Assembly: GCA_947591175.1 (NCBI GenBank)
Contig: CANQDB010000004.1
Coordinates: 1 to 29,885, forward strand
Reading direction: 5' to 3'
Source of the DNA: an uncultured Bacilli bacterium
Lineage (GTDB): Bacteria > Bacillota_I > Bacilli_A > RF39 > UBA660
Length of the DNA stretch: 29,885 nt
This document shows positions 6,872 through 13,670 of this stretch, piece after piece (position 1 is the first letter of the stretch; each line of letters opens with the position of its first letter). A program made the translations under genes and the position numbers. The notes below the pieces were generated by a model that saw only the letters and a list, made by a program, of their open reading frames with translations, was not told the origin of the DNA and searched no databases.

Positions 6872-7671
6872 AAAGTATGCACCATCCTATCTAAATCTAA
6901 TTCGATTTTATCGAATATTTCGTAGAACTGTAGTTTAAGCGACAAATCCACCATGAAAGGAAGTTCAAGTCCTATCTTAGTTAATAGTTGATCTTCTTTC
7001 ATCACGACTAGAGGTTTTCCTTCAATTGCAATTTGGCCTTGATTTAAGATATACAAGTAATCTGAATCTAGAGCGTCTATTAATTGATTGCTCGTTAAAA
7101 CAATCGTCGTGTTTTCTTGTTCATTTAACTTTTTTAAGAACTTTGTCATCTTTCTTCTTTCGGTATCGGTAAGGCCAACGAAAGGATTATCTAAAAGTAA
7201 GACCTTAGGGTGATGTAATAAGGCAATGGCAAAAAAAAGTTTTCTTTTTTGGACACTCGTCAAACGCTCGATTCGTTTATCTAATAAATCCGTAATTCCT
7301 ATCTGTTCACTCACTTCTAAAATACGTTTTTTTATAGTCTTAGGTGGACAATTTAAATTCTCTAATGGGAAGGCAAGTTCGTCGTACACTTCGTCATGCA
7401 AAAACTTATTTTCGATATCTGATAAGACGACACCTAAGTCGATAGCAGCTTCTGAAAGATGGTTCTTAGTTAAGAAATGATAACCTAAAATAACTTGATC
7501 TTTATTAACTATCAATCCAGACATTAATTTTATTAGTGTGGTTTTACCACTCTTGTTAGGTCCTACTATCGAAATGAAACTACCTTCTTTGATGTTCATC
7601 GAAAAAGAAGAGAAGACTTTCTCTTTGGAATAAGCATAATCTAAATTACGTATACGAATTATATCTTTCAT
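6862..7671 (-). CDS. ecfA1: ECF transporter ATPase EcfA1 with altered catalytic residues
   Basis: This is the first ABC ATPase of the ECF module, 269 residues, with a normal P-loop GPNKSGKTT (37-45) and the EcfA C-terminal part (GLELPFMVDLSLKL). Three hydrolysis-linked positions are changed: the Walker B glutamate is Asn162 (LLLDNP), the H-loop histidine is Asn195 (LTSNQ), and the signature reads LTSVQ. The Q-loop glutamine is Ser84. The start is placed at ATG 7671, six bases after AAAGGTG; a GTG at 7680 is possible. A strong promoter at 7698-7726 precedes it. In the usual arrangement it would follow rplQ; here about 5.6 kb of other genes intervene. Confidence 0.85.
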   Translation of the reverse strand: MKDIIRIRNLDYAYSKEKVFSSFSMNIKEGSFISIVGPNKSGKTTLIKLMSGLIVNKDQVILGYHFLTKNHLSEAAIDLGVVLSDIENKFLHDEVYDELAFPLENLNCPPKTIKKRILEVSEQIGITDLLDKRIERLTSVQKRKLFFAIALLHHPKVLLLDNPFVGLTDTERRKMTKFLKKLNEQENTTIVLTSNQLIDALDSDYLYILNQGQIAIEGKPLVVMKEDQLLTKIGLELPFMVDLSLKLQFYEIFDKIELDLDRMVHTLWK

Positions 7672-7697
7672 TCCTAACACCTTTTTCTTGTCTTACT

Positions 7698-7726
7698 ATT
7701 ATACTCAAAAGATATGCGAGACTCAA
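7698..7726 (-). promoter_or_regulatory. Sigma-A promoter of the ecf-truA unit
   Basis: TTGAGT (7721-7726), a 17-base spacer and TATAAT (7698-7703) lie between the terminator of the gene upstream and ecfA1. The ecfA1-ecfA2-ecfT-truA-unknown unit thus has its own transcription start. Confidence 0.85.
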
Positions 7727-7744
7727 TCTTTTTTTGTCGTCTTA

Positions 7745-7773
7745 GCAAAAGAAAAGAGCAAATTTAGTGCTCT
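7745..7773 (-). terminator. Rho-independent terminator before the ecf unit
   Basis: A stem AGAGCA/TGCTCT (arms 7768-7773 and 7755-7760, loop of seven) is followed on the minus strand by TTTTCTTTT. It ends the SDR-YuiD-unknown transcript. Confidence 0.65.
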
Positions 7774-7779
7774 AATTAC

Positions 7780-8454
7780 CTATTTATTATTTTTAGTTAG
7801 TTGATATACGTACTTTCTTCCTTCGTAAGTTAAGCTAGCAGTTCTCTTGATGCCATTATCTCCTTGTAAAGTACAAAGACCGTTTCTTGTTAGGGCTTCT
7901 GCGCTTCCATTTATTTTCATGTCATAAACTTCTTGGTGGTAAACAAGCATGCCATCGTACTTCCAATATGTTTGGTTGATATCTTGACAATCAGTTATCC
8001 AGTCTTTTCCCGTAATTAACATCGTTCTAAGATAGGCTTCTTGCCATATATCTTCAATTGTTCCTTCTTTTTCATACGCTAGAATGTAGAGCGCTTGATT
8101 CTTAAGAGTTTCATTAAACTGTTCTTTTTCTTCGTCACTTACAAAACTATATGGCTTTAAAAAATCTATTAATCCTTGGTTTTCATCTTCTTGATATTTG
8201 GTAGGTAAATAGCCTAAAGGTCTCCATTCTTGACCTAAACTTTGAAAATAGTGAGTTTGAAAATAGCCATCGACAATAGTGGTATCCAAATCTTCTTTGG
8301 TAGAGATAGATGGAACTTCATATTTGTTTAAGGTCTTTTCGTATTCCTCATATGCATAATCTTCCATAGCTTGTTTTAATTTCGGATACTTCTCGATATC
8401 TAGTTTTTGTTCTAACACTAAGCTAGCCAATTCATCTAATATTTTTTCATTCAT
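7780..8454 (-). CDS. Hypothetical protein, 224 residues, paralogous to the gene at 27646
   Basis: No family was recognised. The protein is soluble, acidic and mostly helical, with a C-terminal block that looks like a small winged-helix (about 160-222: YDGMLVYHQEVYDMKI, then SAEALTRNGLC, then TASLTYEGRKYVYQL). The same order of landmarks, an acidic helical N-terminal half, a TGKD motif (here ITGKDW) and a final EGRKY/KGKTY strand, is seen in the 211-residue protein at 27646-28281, so the two are probably distant paralogs. A strong GGGGGG ribosome-binding site precedes the ATG. It is the last gene of the SDR-YuiD unit and is followed by a terminator. Confidence 0.7.
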   Translation of the reverse strand: MNEKILDELASLVLEQKLDIEKYPKLKQAMEDYAYEEYEKTLNKYEVPSISTKEDLDTTIVDGYFQTHYFQSLGQEWRPLGYLPTKYQEDENQGLIDFLKPYSFVSDEEKEQFNETLKNQALYILAYEKEGTIEDIWQEAYLRTMLITGKDWITDCQDINQTYWKYDGMLVYHQEVYDMKINGSAEALTRNGLCTLQGDNGIKRTASLTYEGRKYVYQLTKNNK

Positions 8455-8479
8455 TTTTAATTCCCCCCTAAATAATATT

Positions 8480-8920
8480 TTATAAAACCAACATTAAAAG
8501 ATACGAAACTATAGCCCCAAAGATGGCTCCCGCGACTACCTCTAGTGGTTTATGTCCTAATTTTTCTTGCAGTTTTTTAATCTTTTGTTCTTCTTTTTTA
8601 GTAAAAGTCTTTTCTAACAAGTAGTTGATAGCAACAGCTTGTTTGCCACTTTCCATCCTGAGACCCATCGAGTCATAGGCAACAATGCAAGATAGAATCA
8701 AACTGACAGCAAAGACTGCCGATGAAAATCCTTCTCCTAAACCGATGGCCACGGCTAGCGAAAAGGTGAAAGCCGTATGCGAACTAGGCATACCCCCATT
8801 ACCATTGAAAAGACGACTCCAATCTAACTTTCTATATTTGATTGTTTCTAAAGTAAATTTTAAAAGCTGGGCAAGAACAACACTTACCACTGGTATAATT
8901 AAATAACGATATTTTTCCAT
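8480..8920 (-). CDS. YuiD/DUF212-type divergent PAP2 membrane protein
   Basis: A 146-residue membrane protein of the DUF212 (acid phosphatase/vanadium-haloperoxidase-related, YuiD) family. Landmarks are GGMPSSHTA (42-50), YDSMGLRMESGKQA (82-95) and LGHKPLEVVAGAIFG (121-135). Four hydrophobic helices are visible. The SxxH-type and Arg-containing motifs resemble those of PAP2 lipid phosphatases, so action on a phospholipid or isoprenoid phosphate in the membrane is inferred from family resemblance only. AGGAG lies before the ATG. It sits between the SDR gene and an unknown gene in one unit. Confidence 0.9.
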   Translation of the reverse strand: MEKYRYLIIPVVSVVLAQLLKFTLETIKYRKLDWSRLFNGNGGMPSSHTAFTFSLAVAIGLGEGFSSAVFAVSLILSCIVAYDSMGLRMESGKQAVAINYLLEKTFTKKEEQKIKKLQEKLGHKPLEVVAGAIFGAIVSYLLMLVL

Positions 8921-8955
8921 TTTGACTCTCCTATCTGTTCGTCATTTTAATTTTT

Positions 8956-9711
8956 TTACTGAAGTTTTTTGGCTTGAATCCGATATGCAAAACGCATTAA
9001 GGTCTTATCACTTACGAAGTGACCAAAGAAATGGGCTAATTTCATCTTAACACCTGGGATTATTACTAGTTTATGCTTCTTTAACATTTTATCGATAGCA
9101 TATTTGGCAACTTTATCACAGTTCATCGGTTTAACCGAAAAGTGAACGTTCGCAACATTGTTGAAATTAGTATCCACAGGTCCTGGGCAAAGACATGAAA
9201 CTACTACTTTAGATTTATCTTTCTTTAATTCATAGTAAATTGCTTCTGTTAATCGTAAAACATAGGCTTTAGTAGCATAATATGTAGCCATTAAAGGACC
9301 TGGGTAGAAGCCTGCCGAAGAAGCAACATTTAAAATGTAACCTTTGTTACGGCGACTCATATCCTTAGCAAATTGTTTAGTTAAAATATGCACGGCTTTT
9401 ATATTTAGTTCGAGCATTTCAAGTTCGCGATTTAAATCAGTTTCCGTAAACTTTCCGCAAAGCCCAAAGCCCGCGTTATTAATTAAGATATCGATGTTTT
9501 CGTTCTTACACATAACATAGAGTGATTTAACATTACTGGTAATCGTTAAGTCCATGACAATAATGGTGGTTCTGGTCTTCAATTCCTTTTGGAGTTCTTC
9601 GAGTTTTTCTTTATCACGAGATACTAAAATAAGTTCGTGTCCTTGGCTTCCTAAATAGCGAGCCATCGCTCTACCAATGCCAGAAGAGGCTCCAGTAATA
9701 AGTGCTTTCAT
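8956..9711 (-). CDS. Short-chain dehydrogenase/reductase
   Basis: A classical SDR of 251 residues with a Rossmann fold: TGASSGIG (6-13) binds NAD(P), ILINNAG (75-81) follows, the catalytic Ser is at 131-132 (NVASSAG), the YxxxK pair is Y144 and K148, and CPGPVDTNF (175-183) is present. R32 after the second strand (VSRDKEKL) suggests preference for NADP. A basic C-terminal segment of about 30 residues (KMKLAHFFGHF) is typical of the YqjQ/DltE-like group. The substrate is unknown. Start ATG 9711 has GGTGGTGG upstream; ATG 9726 has none. It heads the SDR-YuiD-unknown unit. Confidence 0.92.
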   Translation of the reverse strand: MKALITGASSGIGRAMARYLGSQGHELILVSRDKEKLEELQKELKTRTTIIVMDLTITSNVKSLYVMCKNENIDILINNAGFGLCGKFTETDLNRELEMLELNIKAVHILTKQFAKDMSRRNKGYILNVASSAGFYPGPLMATYYATKAYVLRLTEAIYYELKKDKSKVVVSCLCPGPVDTNFNNVANVHFSVKPMNCDKVAKYAIDKMLKKHKLVIIPGVKMKLAHFFGHFVSDKTLMRFAYRIQAKKLQ

Positions 9712-9732
9712 ACGACCACCACCCATAAAATA

Positions 9733-9761
9733 AGTATATCAAAATAAAAAGACTATGACTA
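9733..9761 (-). promoter_or_regulatory. Probable promoter of the SDR unit, overlapping a terminator
   Basis: TAGTCA (9756-9761), a 17-base spacer and TATACT (9733-9738). The -35 hexamer lies in the loop and stem of the terminator at 9741-9768, and the leader would be only about 15 nt. Confidence 0.55.
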
Positions 9762-9768
9762 GCCTTTT
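9741..9768 (-). terminator. Rho-independent terminator after the YerB-like gene
   Basis: A stem AAAGGCTA/TAGTCTTT with one G-T pair (arms 9760-9767 and 9748-9755) and a four-base loop, followed by TTTATTTT on the minus strand, seven bases after the stop codon. Confidence 0.75.
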
Positions 9769-9774
9769 CTTTTT

Positions 9775-10851
9775 TTATTCGTTGATAGTAACGGGTTGAT
9801 TAAGAGGAACAATTTGGACGAAAGTACGACCATCGTTTAAGATAAGTTCACTTCCGTCGGTGTAACGATATGTAGTTTTTCCAGCTCTTGATGATTTAGT
9901 CCAATTAATTGGAACACTGTAACCATTTGTTAAGAAATAACCATTTCCAGATTTAATATTTCTAATATCTTGGTGATCTTCACTATCAAGGGTATAGTTT
10001 TCAACTTGCATAACAATTACATTTTTATAACTTAGTTGAGTTTTACTTTCCTTATCGATATGCGGTTTGCCATTCATATTACGTAAGTATACTTCGTTAG
10101 TAGAATCATAGGTATAGCTTCTAGTTTGACGTGATTGATATTTAGTTATTATTTCGTTAGCAGGTGTTGCTCCCTCTTTCTCTGCAATAGATATAGGTTC
10201 AGGGCTATATTTAAAGACAAGACCTTGGTCACCGGTTAGAGAGTAACCTAATTTTTCGGCTTGGGTTTTCAAGTTTTCAATCGAAGTAAACACATTATGA
10301 GGCGAAGCAATTGTTTTATCTCGCCAATAAGCGTTTCCTCCATTAGTCATACCATTAATATTATTTACTTTGAGGTTTCTTATATCAGTTTCCGCAAAAG
10401 TACTCCAACCATAATGAGCATAGATGGCGCCATTTTCTAAAGCGTAATCTAGGAAATAGTGTCTAGAACTACGAACAGGACCGATAAGTTTAGTATCCGT
10501 ATCTTTGAAAACTGCCATAATCCTAGATAGCCCACCTTCGACGATAATTTCGTAAGTAACAAAGGAATCTAAAAGCCCGGCATGTTTATCGTTTCCTACA
10601 TTGTTATCGATCATTACAGCAAAAGGACGAGTATTACTATCTTCATCGACAATTTTTAATTTAGGCCGCGGTGTAGGAGTAGGTTCAGGTGTTTCTTCTT
10701 CAACAAATGCTTCTTGGTTATCATTTGAGAAGAACTTTAAGCCATTTTTACCAAAAGCCAAATAAAGAAATAAGCCCAAAACAAGTCCAACTATTATTAC
10801 TATAATTATAGTTTTCCTTTTTCTTTTCTTTCGACTTATTCTTTTACTCAT
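9775..10851 (-). CDS. YerB-like membrane-anchored protein (DUF3048)
   Basis: A 358-residue protein: a strongly basic N-terminus (KRISRKKRKRK), one membrane helix at about 14-33, a low-complexity linker PEPTPTPRP, then a DUF3048 domain outside the cell. Family landmarks are RPFAVMIDN, EIIVEGGLSRIMAVF, IGPVRSSRHYFLDYA, AHYGWS, and the C-terminal half with NVIVMQVE and GNGYFLTNG. YerB relatives are envelope proteins of unsettled function. There is no lipobox Cys, so it is anchored by its helix and not by a lipid. It has its own extended -10 promoter, ribosome-binding site AGGAG and terminator. Confidence 0.92.
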   Translation of the reverse strand: MSKRISRKKRKRKTIIIVIIVGLVLGLFLYLAFGKNGLKFFSNDNQEAFVEEETPEPTPTPRPKLKIVDEDSNTRPFAVMIDNNVGNDKHAGLLDSFVTYEIIVEGGLSRIMAVFKDTDTKLIGPVRSSRHYFLDYALENGAIYAHYGWSTFAETDIRNLKVNNINGMTNGGNAYWRDKTIASPHNVFTSIENLKTQAEKLGYSLTGDQGLVFKYSPEPISIAEKEGATPANEIITKYQSRQTRSYTYDSTNEVYLRNMNGKPHIDKESKTQLSYKNVIVMQVENYTLDSEDHQDIRNIKSGNGYFLTNGYSVPINWTKSSRAGKTTYRYTDGSELILNDGRTFVQIVPLNQPVTINE

Positions 10852-10873
10852 ATACTTCTCCTACCTTAAGATG

Positions 10874-10882
10874 ATTATAGCA
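10874..10882 (-). promoter_or_regulatory. Extended -10 promoter of the YerB-like gene
   Basis: TGCTATAAT is a perfect extended -10 (TG-N-TATAAT). No convincing -35 is seen upstream, where the preceding gene's terminator lies. Confidence 0.7.
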
Positions 10883-10884
10883 TG

Positions 10885-10915
10885 AAAAAAAGAGGTTGGA
10901 TTATTTAACCTCTTT
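10885..10915 (-). terminator. Rho-independent terminator after the 138-residue unknown gene
   Basis: A perfect nine-pair stem AAAGAGGTT/AACCTCTTT (arms 10907-10915 and 10889-10897) is followed by seven T on the minus strand. Confidence 0.9.
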
Positions 10916-10922
10916 ACTTTAC

Positions 10923-11339
10923 TTAGTGCTTGACATATTGTTTAGGTGTTTCTTTTTTTATGAAGTCTTTACGAAGATATGTATTACTAACTTCATCGAA
11001 ACAAAAATAGGTACCAAATAGGTCTTTTAAATTATAGTTTTCTCTATATTCACCAAAACCTAATAAAGAAACTTCTAAATCAGGGTAACTAAGTCTTGGA
11101 AAATATATTTCACGAGCACATAATTCCAATGCACCATCTTTAGTATCAAATAATTTTCCGACAGTTATTTCCTCTCCTTTAACTGTCACGGTGCGTTCGA
11201 GTAATTGTAATCCTTCGATAATAATTTCGCCATTATAGGTAACTGTGCAATTTTCATTACCAGCCATTCCATTTAAGATAATTGATTCTTGGGCTGGAAT
11301 ATCACCTATATTTTTGGTATTTATATTGATTGTTTTCAT
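10923..11339 (-). CDS. Hypothetical protein, 138 residues
   Basis: No family recognised. It is a soluble, acidic protein rich in short beta-like segments (SIILNGMAGNENCTVTYNGEIIIEGLQLL). It ends in a more basic tail (RKDFIKKETPKQYVKH). There is no signal peptide or membrane helix. The ribosome-binding site AAAGGAG precedes the ATG. It stands alone: its own promoter (11373-11401) is just upstream and a strong terminator follows. It lies next to the tandem DUF6273-like genes within the segment that separates rplQ from ecfA1. Confidence 0.7.
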   Translation of the reverse strand: MKTININTKNIGDIPAQESIILNGMAGNENCTVTYNGEIIIEGLQLLERTVTVKGEEITVGKLFDTKDGALELCAREIYFPRLSYPDLEVSLLGFGEYRENYNLKDLFGTYFCFDEVSNTYLRKDFIKKETPKQYVKH

Positions 11340-11372
11340 TTTTATTTCTCCTTTCGGACCTACTTGTTTGGT

Positions 11373-11401
11373 AGTGTACCATTATTTTCTTGCAAAGTCA
11401 A
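11373..11401 (-). promoter_or_regulatory. Sigma-A promoter of the 138-residue unknown gene
   Basis: TTGACT (11396-11401), a 17-base spacer and TACACT (11373-11378), with TGG just before the -10 acting as an extended -10. Confidence 0.8.
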
Positions 11402-11411
11402 AGAATTCACG

Positions 11412-12275
11412 TTATCTCTTTTTTAACATAAGTTTTTGAAGTTCTGGATCTCGATCTAAGATGGATATCTTAGGTGGTTTGCTAGAAGAAAGTATCTCTT
11501 TGGCTAGACAGTTATTTAAATAGTTATACATGTTAGTTTCTTCAAAAGTTGTAACTTCTTCTTTAGCAAAGGGAATACTTGCTATTAAAGAGTGTTTTGA
11601 TATTAACAAGTCACTTTCCTCATCATAGAGCCAGGGAATAGGTTCGACTTTAACCCAGTGTGGTTTTCTAGGAGCAATATAGTTACTATCAGATAATTGT
11701 TGCCAACTATCAGCTATTAGAACAGGTTCGATATGAACAAACTTTTGACCTTCATAGATGTATTCTTTAAGAATTTTAGTTTTATTTTTAAGATAAGGAA
11801 TCGTATAAGTTTTGAAAGTCGTTTCAAGATTTTGTTGGGAATGACTTTCGTCTAATTTTTGAGCAATACTTTCATCGGCTACATAGGTTGGATATTCGCC
11901 AAAGAAGAAAACTGGTATTTGTTCATAGTCAACTTGTTGGGGTAAATTTACTAGCTTTTCTGTTGGTAAATGTAAAACTGGTCGAACTCCTATATCTCTA
12001 TCATAAATATAGTCATAAAAACTTCTACCGCCAGAATAATGAATCACTAAAGCATGTTTAGCATAATTAATCGTTTTTGCCCAATAGGCTGCCGCATAAT
12101 TTATCTCACTACTTTCAGCTTTGCCGTCATGAATGAGGTAGGAAGAGCGATATCCTCCCGTTAAGACTCCAAAATCCGTAATCGAGGCTTGAACGCCATA
12201 TCTTTTTATTACTTCCAATCTATTGTCTCCCCATAGTTGGCTTTCATCTAATAAGGTTAAGTGAATTTTTTCCAT
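11412..12275 (-). CDS. DUF6273-like protein with swapped halves, copy 1
   Basis: A 287-residue soluble protein. The N-terminal half (LLDESQLW, ITDFGVLTGGYR, YWAKTINYAKHALVIHYSGG, DIGVRPVLHLP) resembles the C-terminal half of DUF6273 proteins, which end in a YWLRSP...GVRPAL pattern. The second half (FFFGEYPTYV, then WVKVEPIPWLYDEESDLLISKHSLI, then FEETNMYNYLN) resembles their N-terminal half (FGSYPQ...WxVL...LLISxxxL...SxLRxWLN). The order is thus the reverse of the usual one. The function of DUF6273 is unknown. The first 24 residues are identical to those of the neighbour at 12325, so this is a tandem duplicate. The family assignment is from memory of the pattern. Confidence 0.65.
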   Translation of the reverse strand: MEKIHLTLLDESQLWGDNRLEVIKRYGVQASITDFGVLTGGYRSSYLIHDGKAESSEINYAAAYWAKTINYAKHALVIHYSGGRSFYDYIYDRDIGVRPVLHLPTEKLVNLPQQVDYEQIPVFFFGEYPTYVADESIAQKLDESHSQQNLETTFKTYTIPYLKNKTKILKEYIYEGQKFVHIEPVLIADSWQQLSDSNYIAPRKPHWVKVEPIPWLYDEESDLLISKHSLIASIPFAKEEVTTFEETNMYNYLNNCLAKEILSSSKPPKISILDRDPELQKLMLKKR

Positions 12276-12294
12276 CTAATCACATCATTTCTAT

Positions 12295-12307
12295 AGTCAT
12301 AATGACT
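12295..12307. promoter_or_regulatory. Perfect dyad at the start site of copy 1 (candidate operator)
   Basis: AGTCAT-A-ATGACT, a perfect inverted repeat, begins four bases downstream of the -10 of copy 1 and so covers the likely transcription start. Confidence 0.35.
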
Positions 12308-12311
12308 TATT

Positions 12312-12339
12312 ATTATAAAATTATTTATCTCTTTTTTAA
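12312..12339 (-). promoter_or_regulatory. Probable promoter of DUF6273-like copy 1
   Basis: A perfect -10 TATAAT (12312-12317) has a weak -35 TTAAAA (12334-12339) 16 bases away, partly inside the last codons of copy 2. The -10 and the leader are clearly homologous to those of copy 2. Confidence 0.5.
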
Positions 12340-13206
12340 CATAAACTTTTGAAGTTCTAAATCTTTATCTAAAATGGATGTCGTAAATGGCTCACTCGAA
12401 GAAATTAGTTCCGGGGCTAAACAATCATTTAAAAAGTGATATATACTTGTTTCTTCAAAAGTTTTAACTTCTTCCTTAGTAAAAGGAACACCTGCTATTA
12501 AAGAATGCTTAGATATTAACAAGCCAGTTTTCTCATCGTAAAGCCAAGGAATAGGTTCAACTTTAACCCAATGAGTTTGAGTAAGACCTAACAAACTATC
12601 ATCGGATAAGTGTTGCCAACTATCTGCAAGGACATGCATAATACGAATATATTTCTGATTTTCAAAGATATATTCTTTAAGTGCTATAGTGCTATCTTTA
12701 GGTCCTGGAATTGTATATGTTTTGCTCGTAGTTTCAAGATCTTTTTGGTAATATCTTTCTTTTAATATTTCTGAGATATCAGAAGATGCTACATAGGTTG
12801 GATATTCACCAAAGAAAAAAAGCGTTGTTTCGTCATAATCATCTTGGTGAGGTATATTTTTTAACTTACTTGTTGGTAAAAATAAAACAGGACGAATTCC
12901 GACATCTATATTTTGAAATTCGTAATAGTATTTCTTATTTCCCTCATAATCTACTGCCAAATAAATTTGATGAATATTTCTCGTCAAATTAGTATTATGG
13001 ATATTTCTTGTCCAGTAGTCTGCCGTATGATATTTTTCACCATATCCAGTTATTCCATCATGAATTGTGTGTGAATAACGATAACCTCCTGTAAGAATAC
13101 CAAAATCTGTAATCGTGGCTTCAGAGCCATATTTTTTTATTACTTCTAACCTATTGTCTCCCCATAATTGGCTTTCATCTAATAAGGTTAAGTGAATTTT
13201 TTCCAT
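12325..13206 (-). CDS. DUF6273-like protein with swapped halves, copy 2
   Basis: A 293-residue tandem paralog of the gene at 11412. It has the same start (MEKIHLTLLDESQLWGDNRL), the block DIGVRPVLFLP near residue 110, then FFFGEYPTYV, WVKVEPIPWLYDEKTGLLISKHSLI and FEETSIYHFLND. It is slightly longer at about residues 70-100. The two genes share their leader, ribosome-binding region (ATGATGTGATT) and N-terminal codons nearly base for base, so the duplication included the control region. It has the stronger promoter of the pair (TTGACG-17-TATAAT). The role is unknown. Confidence 0.65.
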   Translation of the reverse strand: MEKIHLTLLDESQLWGDNRLEVIKKYGSEATITDFGILTGGYRYSHTIHDGITGYGEKYHTADYWTRNIHNTNLTRNIHQIYLAVDYEGNKKYYYEFQNIDVGIRPVLFLPTSKLKNIPHQDDYDETTLFFFGEYPTYVASSDISEILKERYYQKDLETTSKTYTIPGPKDSTIALKEYIFENQKYIRIMHVLADSWQHLSDDSLLGLTQTHWVKVEPIPWLYDEKTGLLISKHSLIAGVPFTKEEVKTFEETSIYHFLNDCLAPELISSSEPFTTSILDKDLELQKFMLKKR

Positions 13207-13223
13207 CCAATCACATCATTTCC

Positions 13224-13237
13224 GTTGTCATGATAAC
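13224..13237. promoter_or_regulatory. Imperfect dyad at the start site of copy 2 (candidate operator)
   Basis: GTTGTCATGATAAC is an inverted repeat with one mismatched pair. It begins five bases downstream of the -10, in the position equivalent to the dyad before copy 1. Confidence 0.3.
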
Positions 13238-13242
13238 TTACT

Positions 13243-13271
13243 ATTATAAAGTTTATACTTTTCAACGTCAA
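13243..13271 (-). promoter_or_regulatory. Sigma-A promoter of DUF6273-like copy 2
   Basis: TTGACG (13266-13271), a 17-base spacer and TATAAT (13243-13248), starting directly after the T-run of the rplQ terminator. Confidence 0.85.
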
Positions 13272-13306
13272 CAAAAAAGAACCTTTGATAATGTTCAAGA
13301 GGTTCT
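13272..13306 (-). terminator. Terminator of the ribosomal superoperon
   Basis: A stem AGAACCT/AGGTTCT (arms 13300-13306 and 13278-13284), extended after a one-base bulge by TTGA/TCAA, with a run of six T. The 5' arm begins inside the rplQ stop codon. Confidence 0.85.
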
Positions 13307-13649
13307 ATTTTACTAATTCTAAGATAACCATTAAGGCATCGTCGCCTTTACGTTCATTCATCTTTAAAATTCTCGTATAACCACCATTACGGTCTTTATA
13401 ACGAACAGCTAAATCTTCGAATACTTTCTTAGCTACAGTTGCATCGTTATGTAGGAAAGCGATTGCCTTTCTACGCGATACTAAGTCACCTTTTTTGCCA
13501 TAAGTAACCATCTTATCTAAGAACTTACGAACTTCTTTAGCACGTGTTTCAGTAGTTTCGATTTTTTCATTCTTAATTAAATCAATTGTTAAATTAGCTA
13601 ACATAGATTTACGATGTTTACTTACTCGTCCTAATTTTCTATATGCCAT
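13305..13649 (-). CDS. rplQ: 50S ribosomal protein L17
   Basis: L17 of the large ribosomal subunit, 114 residues, normal for bacteria of this group. It begins MAYRKLGRVSKHRKSMLANL and shows the family's TTETRAKEVRKFLDKMVTYGKKGDL, then ends GGYTRILKMNERKGDDALMVILELV. GGAGAAG lies ahead of the ATG, 21 bases after rpoA. It is the final gene of the 29-gene superoperon; a terminator overlaps its stop codon. Confidence 0.98.
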   Translation of the reverse strand: MAYRKLGRVSKHRKSMLANLTIDLIKNEKIETTETRAKEVRKFLDKMVTYGKKGDLVSRRKAIAFLHNDATVAKKVFEDLAVRYKDRNGGYTRILKMNERKGDDALMVILELVK

Positions 13650-13670
13650 TCTAATCGCTTCTCCTTCCTT

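Noticed and set aside
7226..7480. Open reading frame on the plus strand inside ecfA1
   Set aside because: Antisense shadow of a well-supported gene, with no ribosome-binding site or recognisable domain; the same holds for the other plus-strand frames, for example 20054-20398 and 26204-26431.
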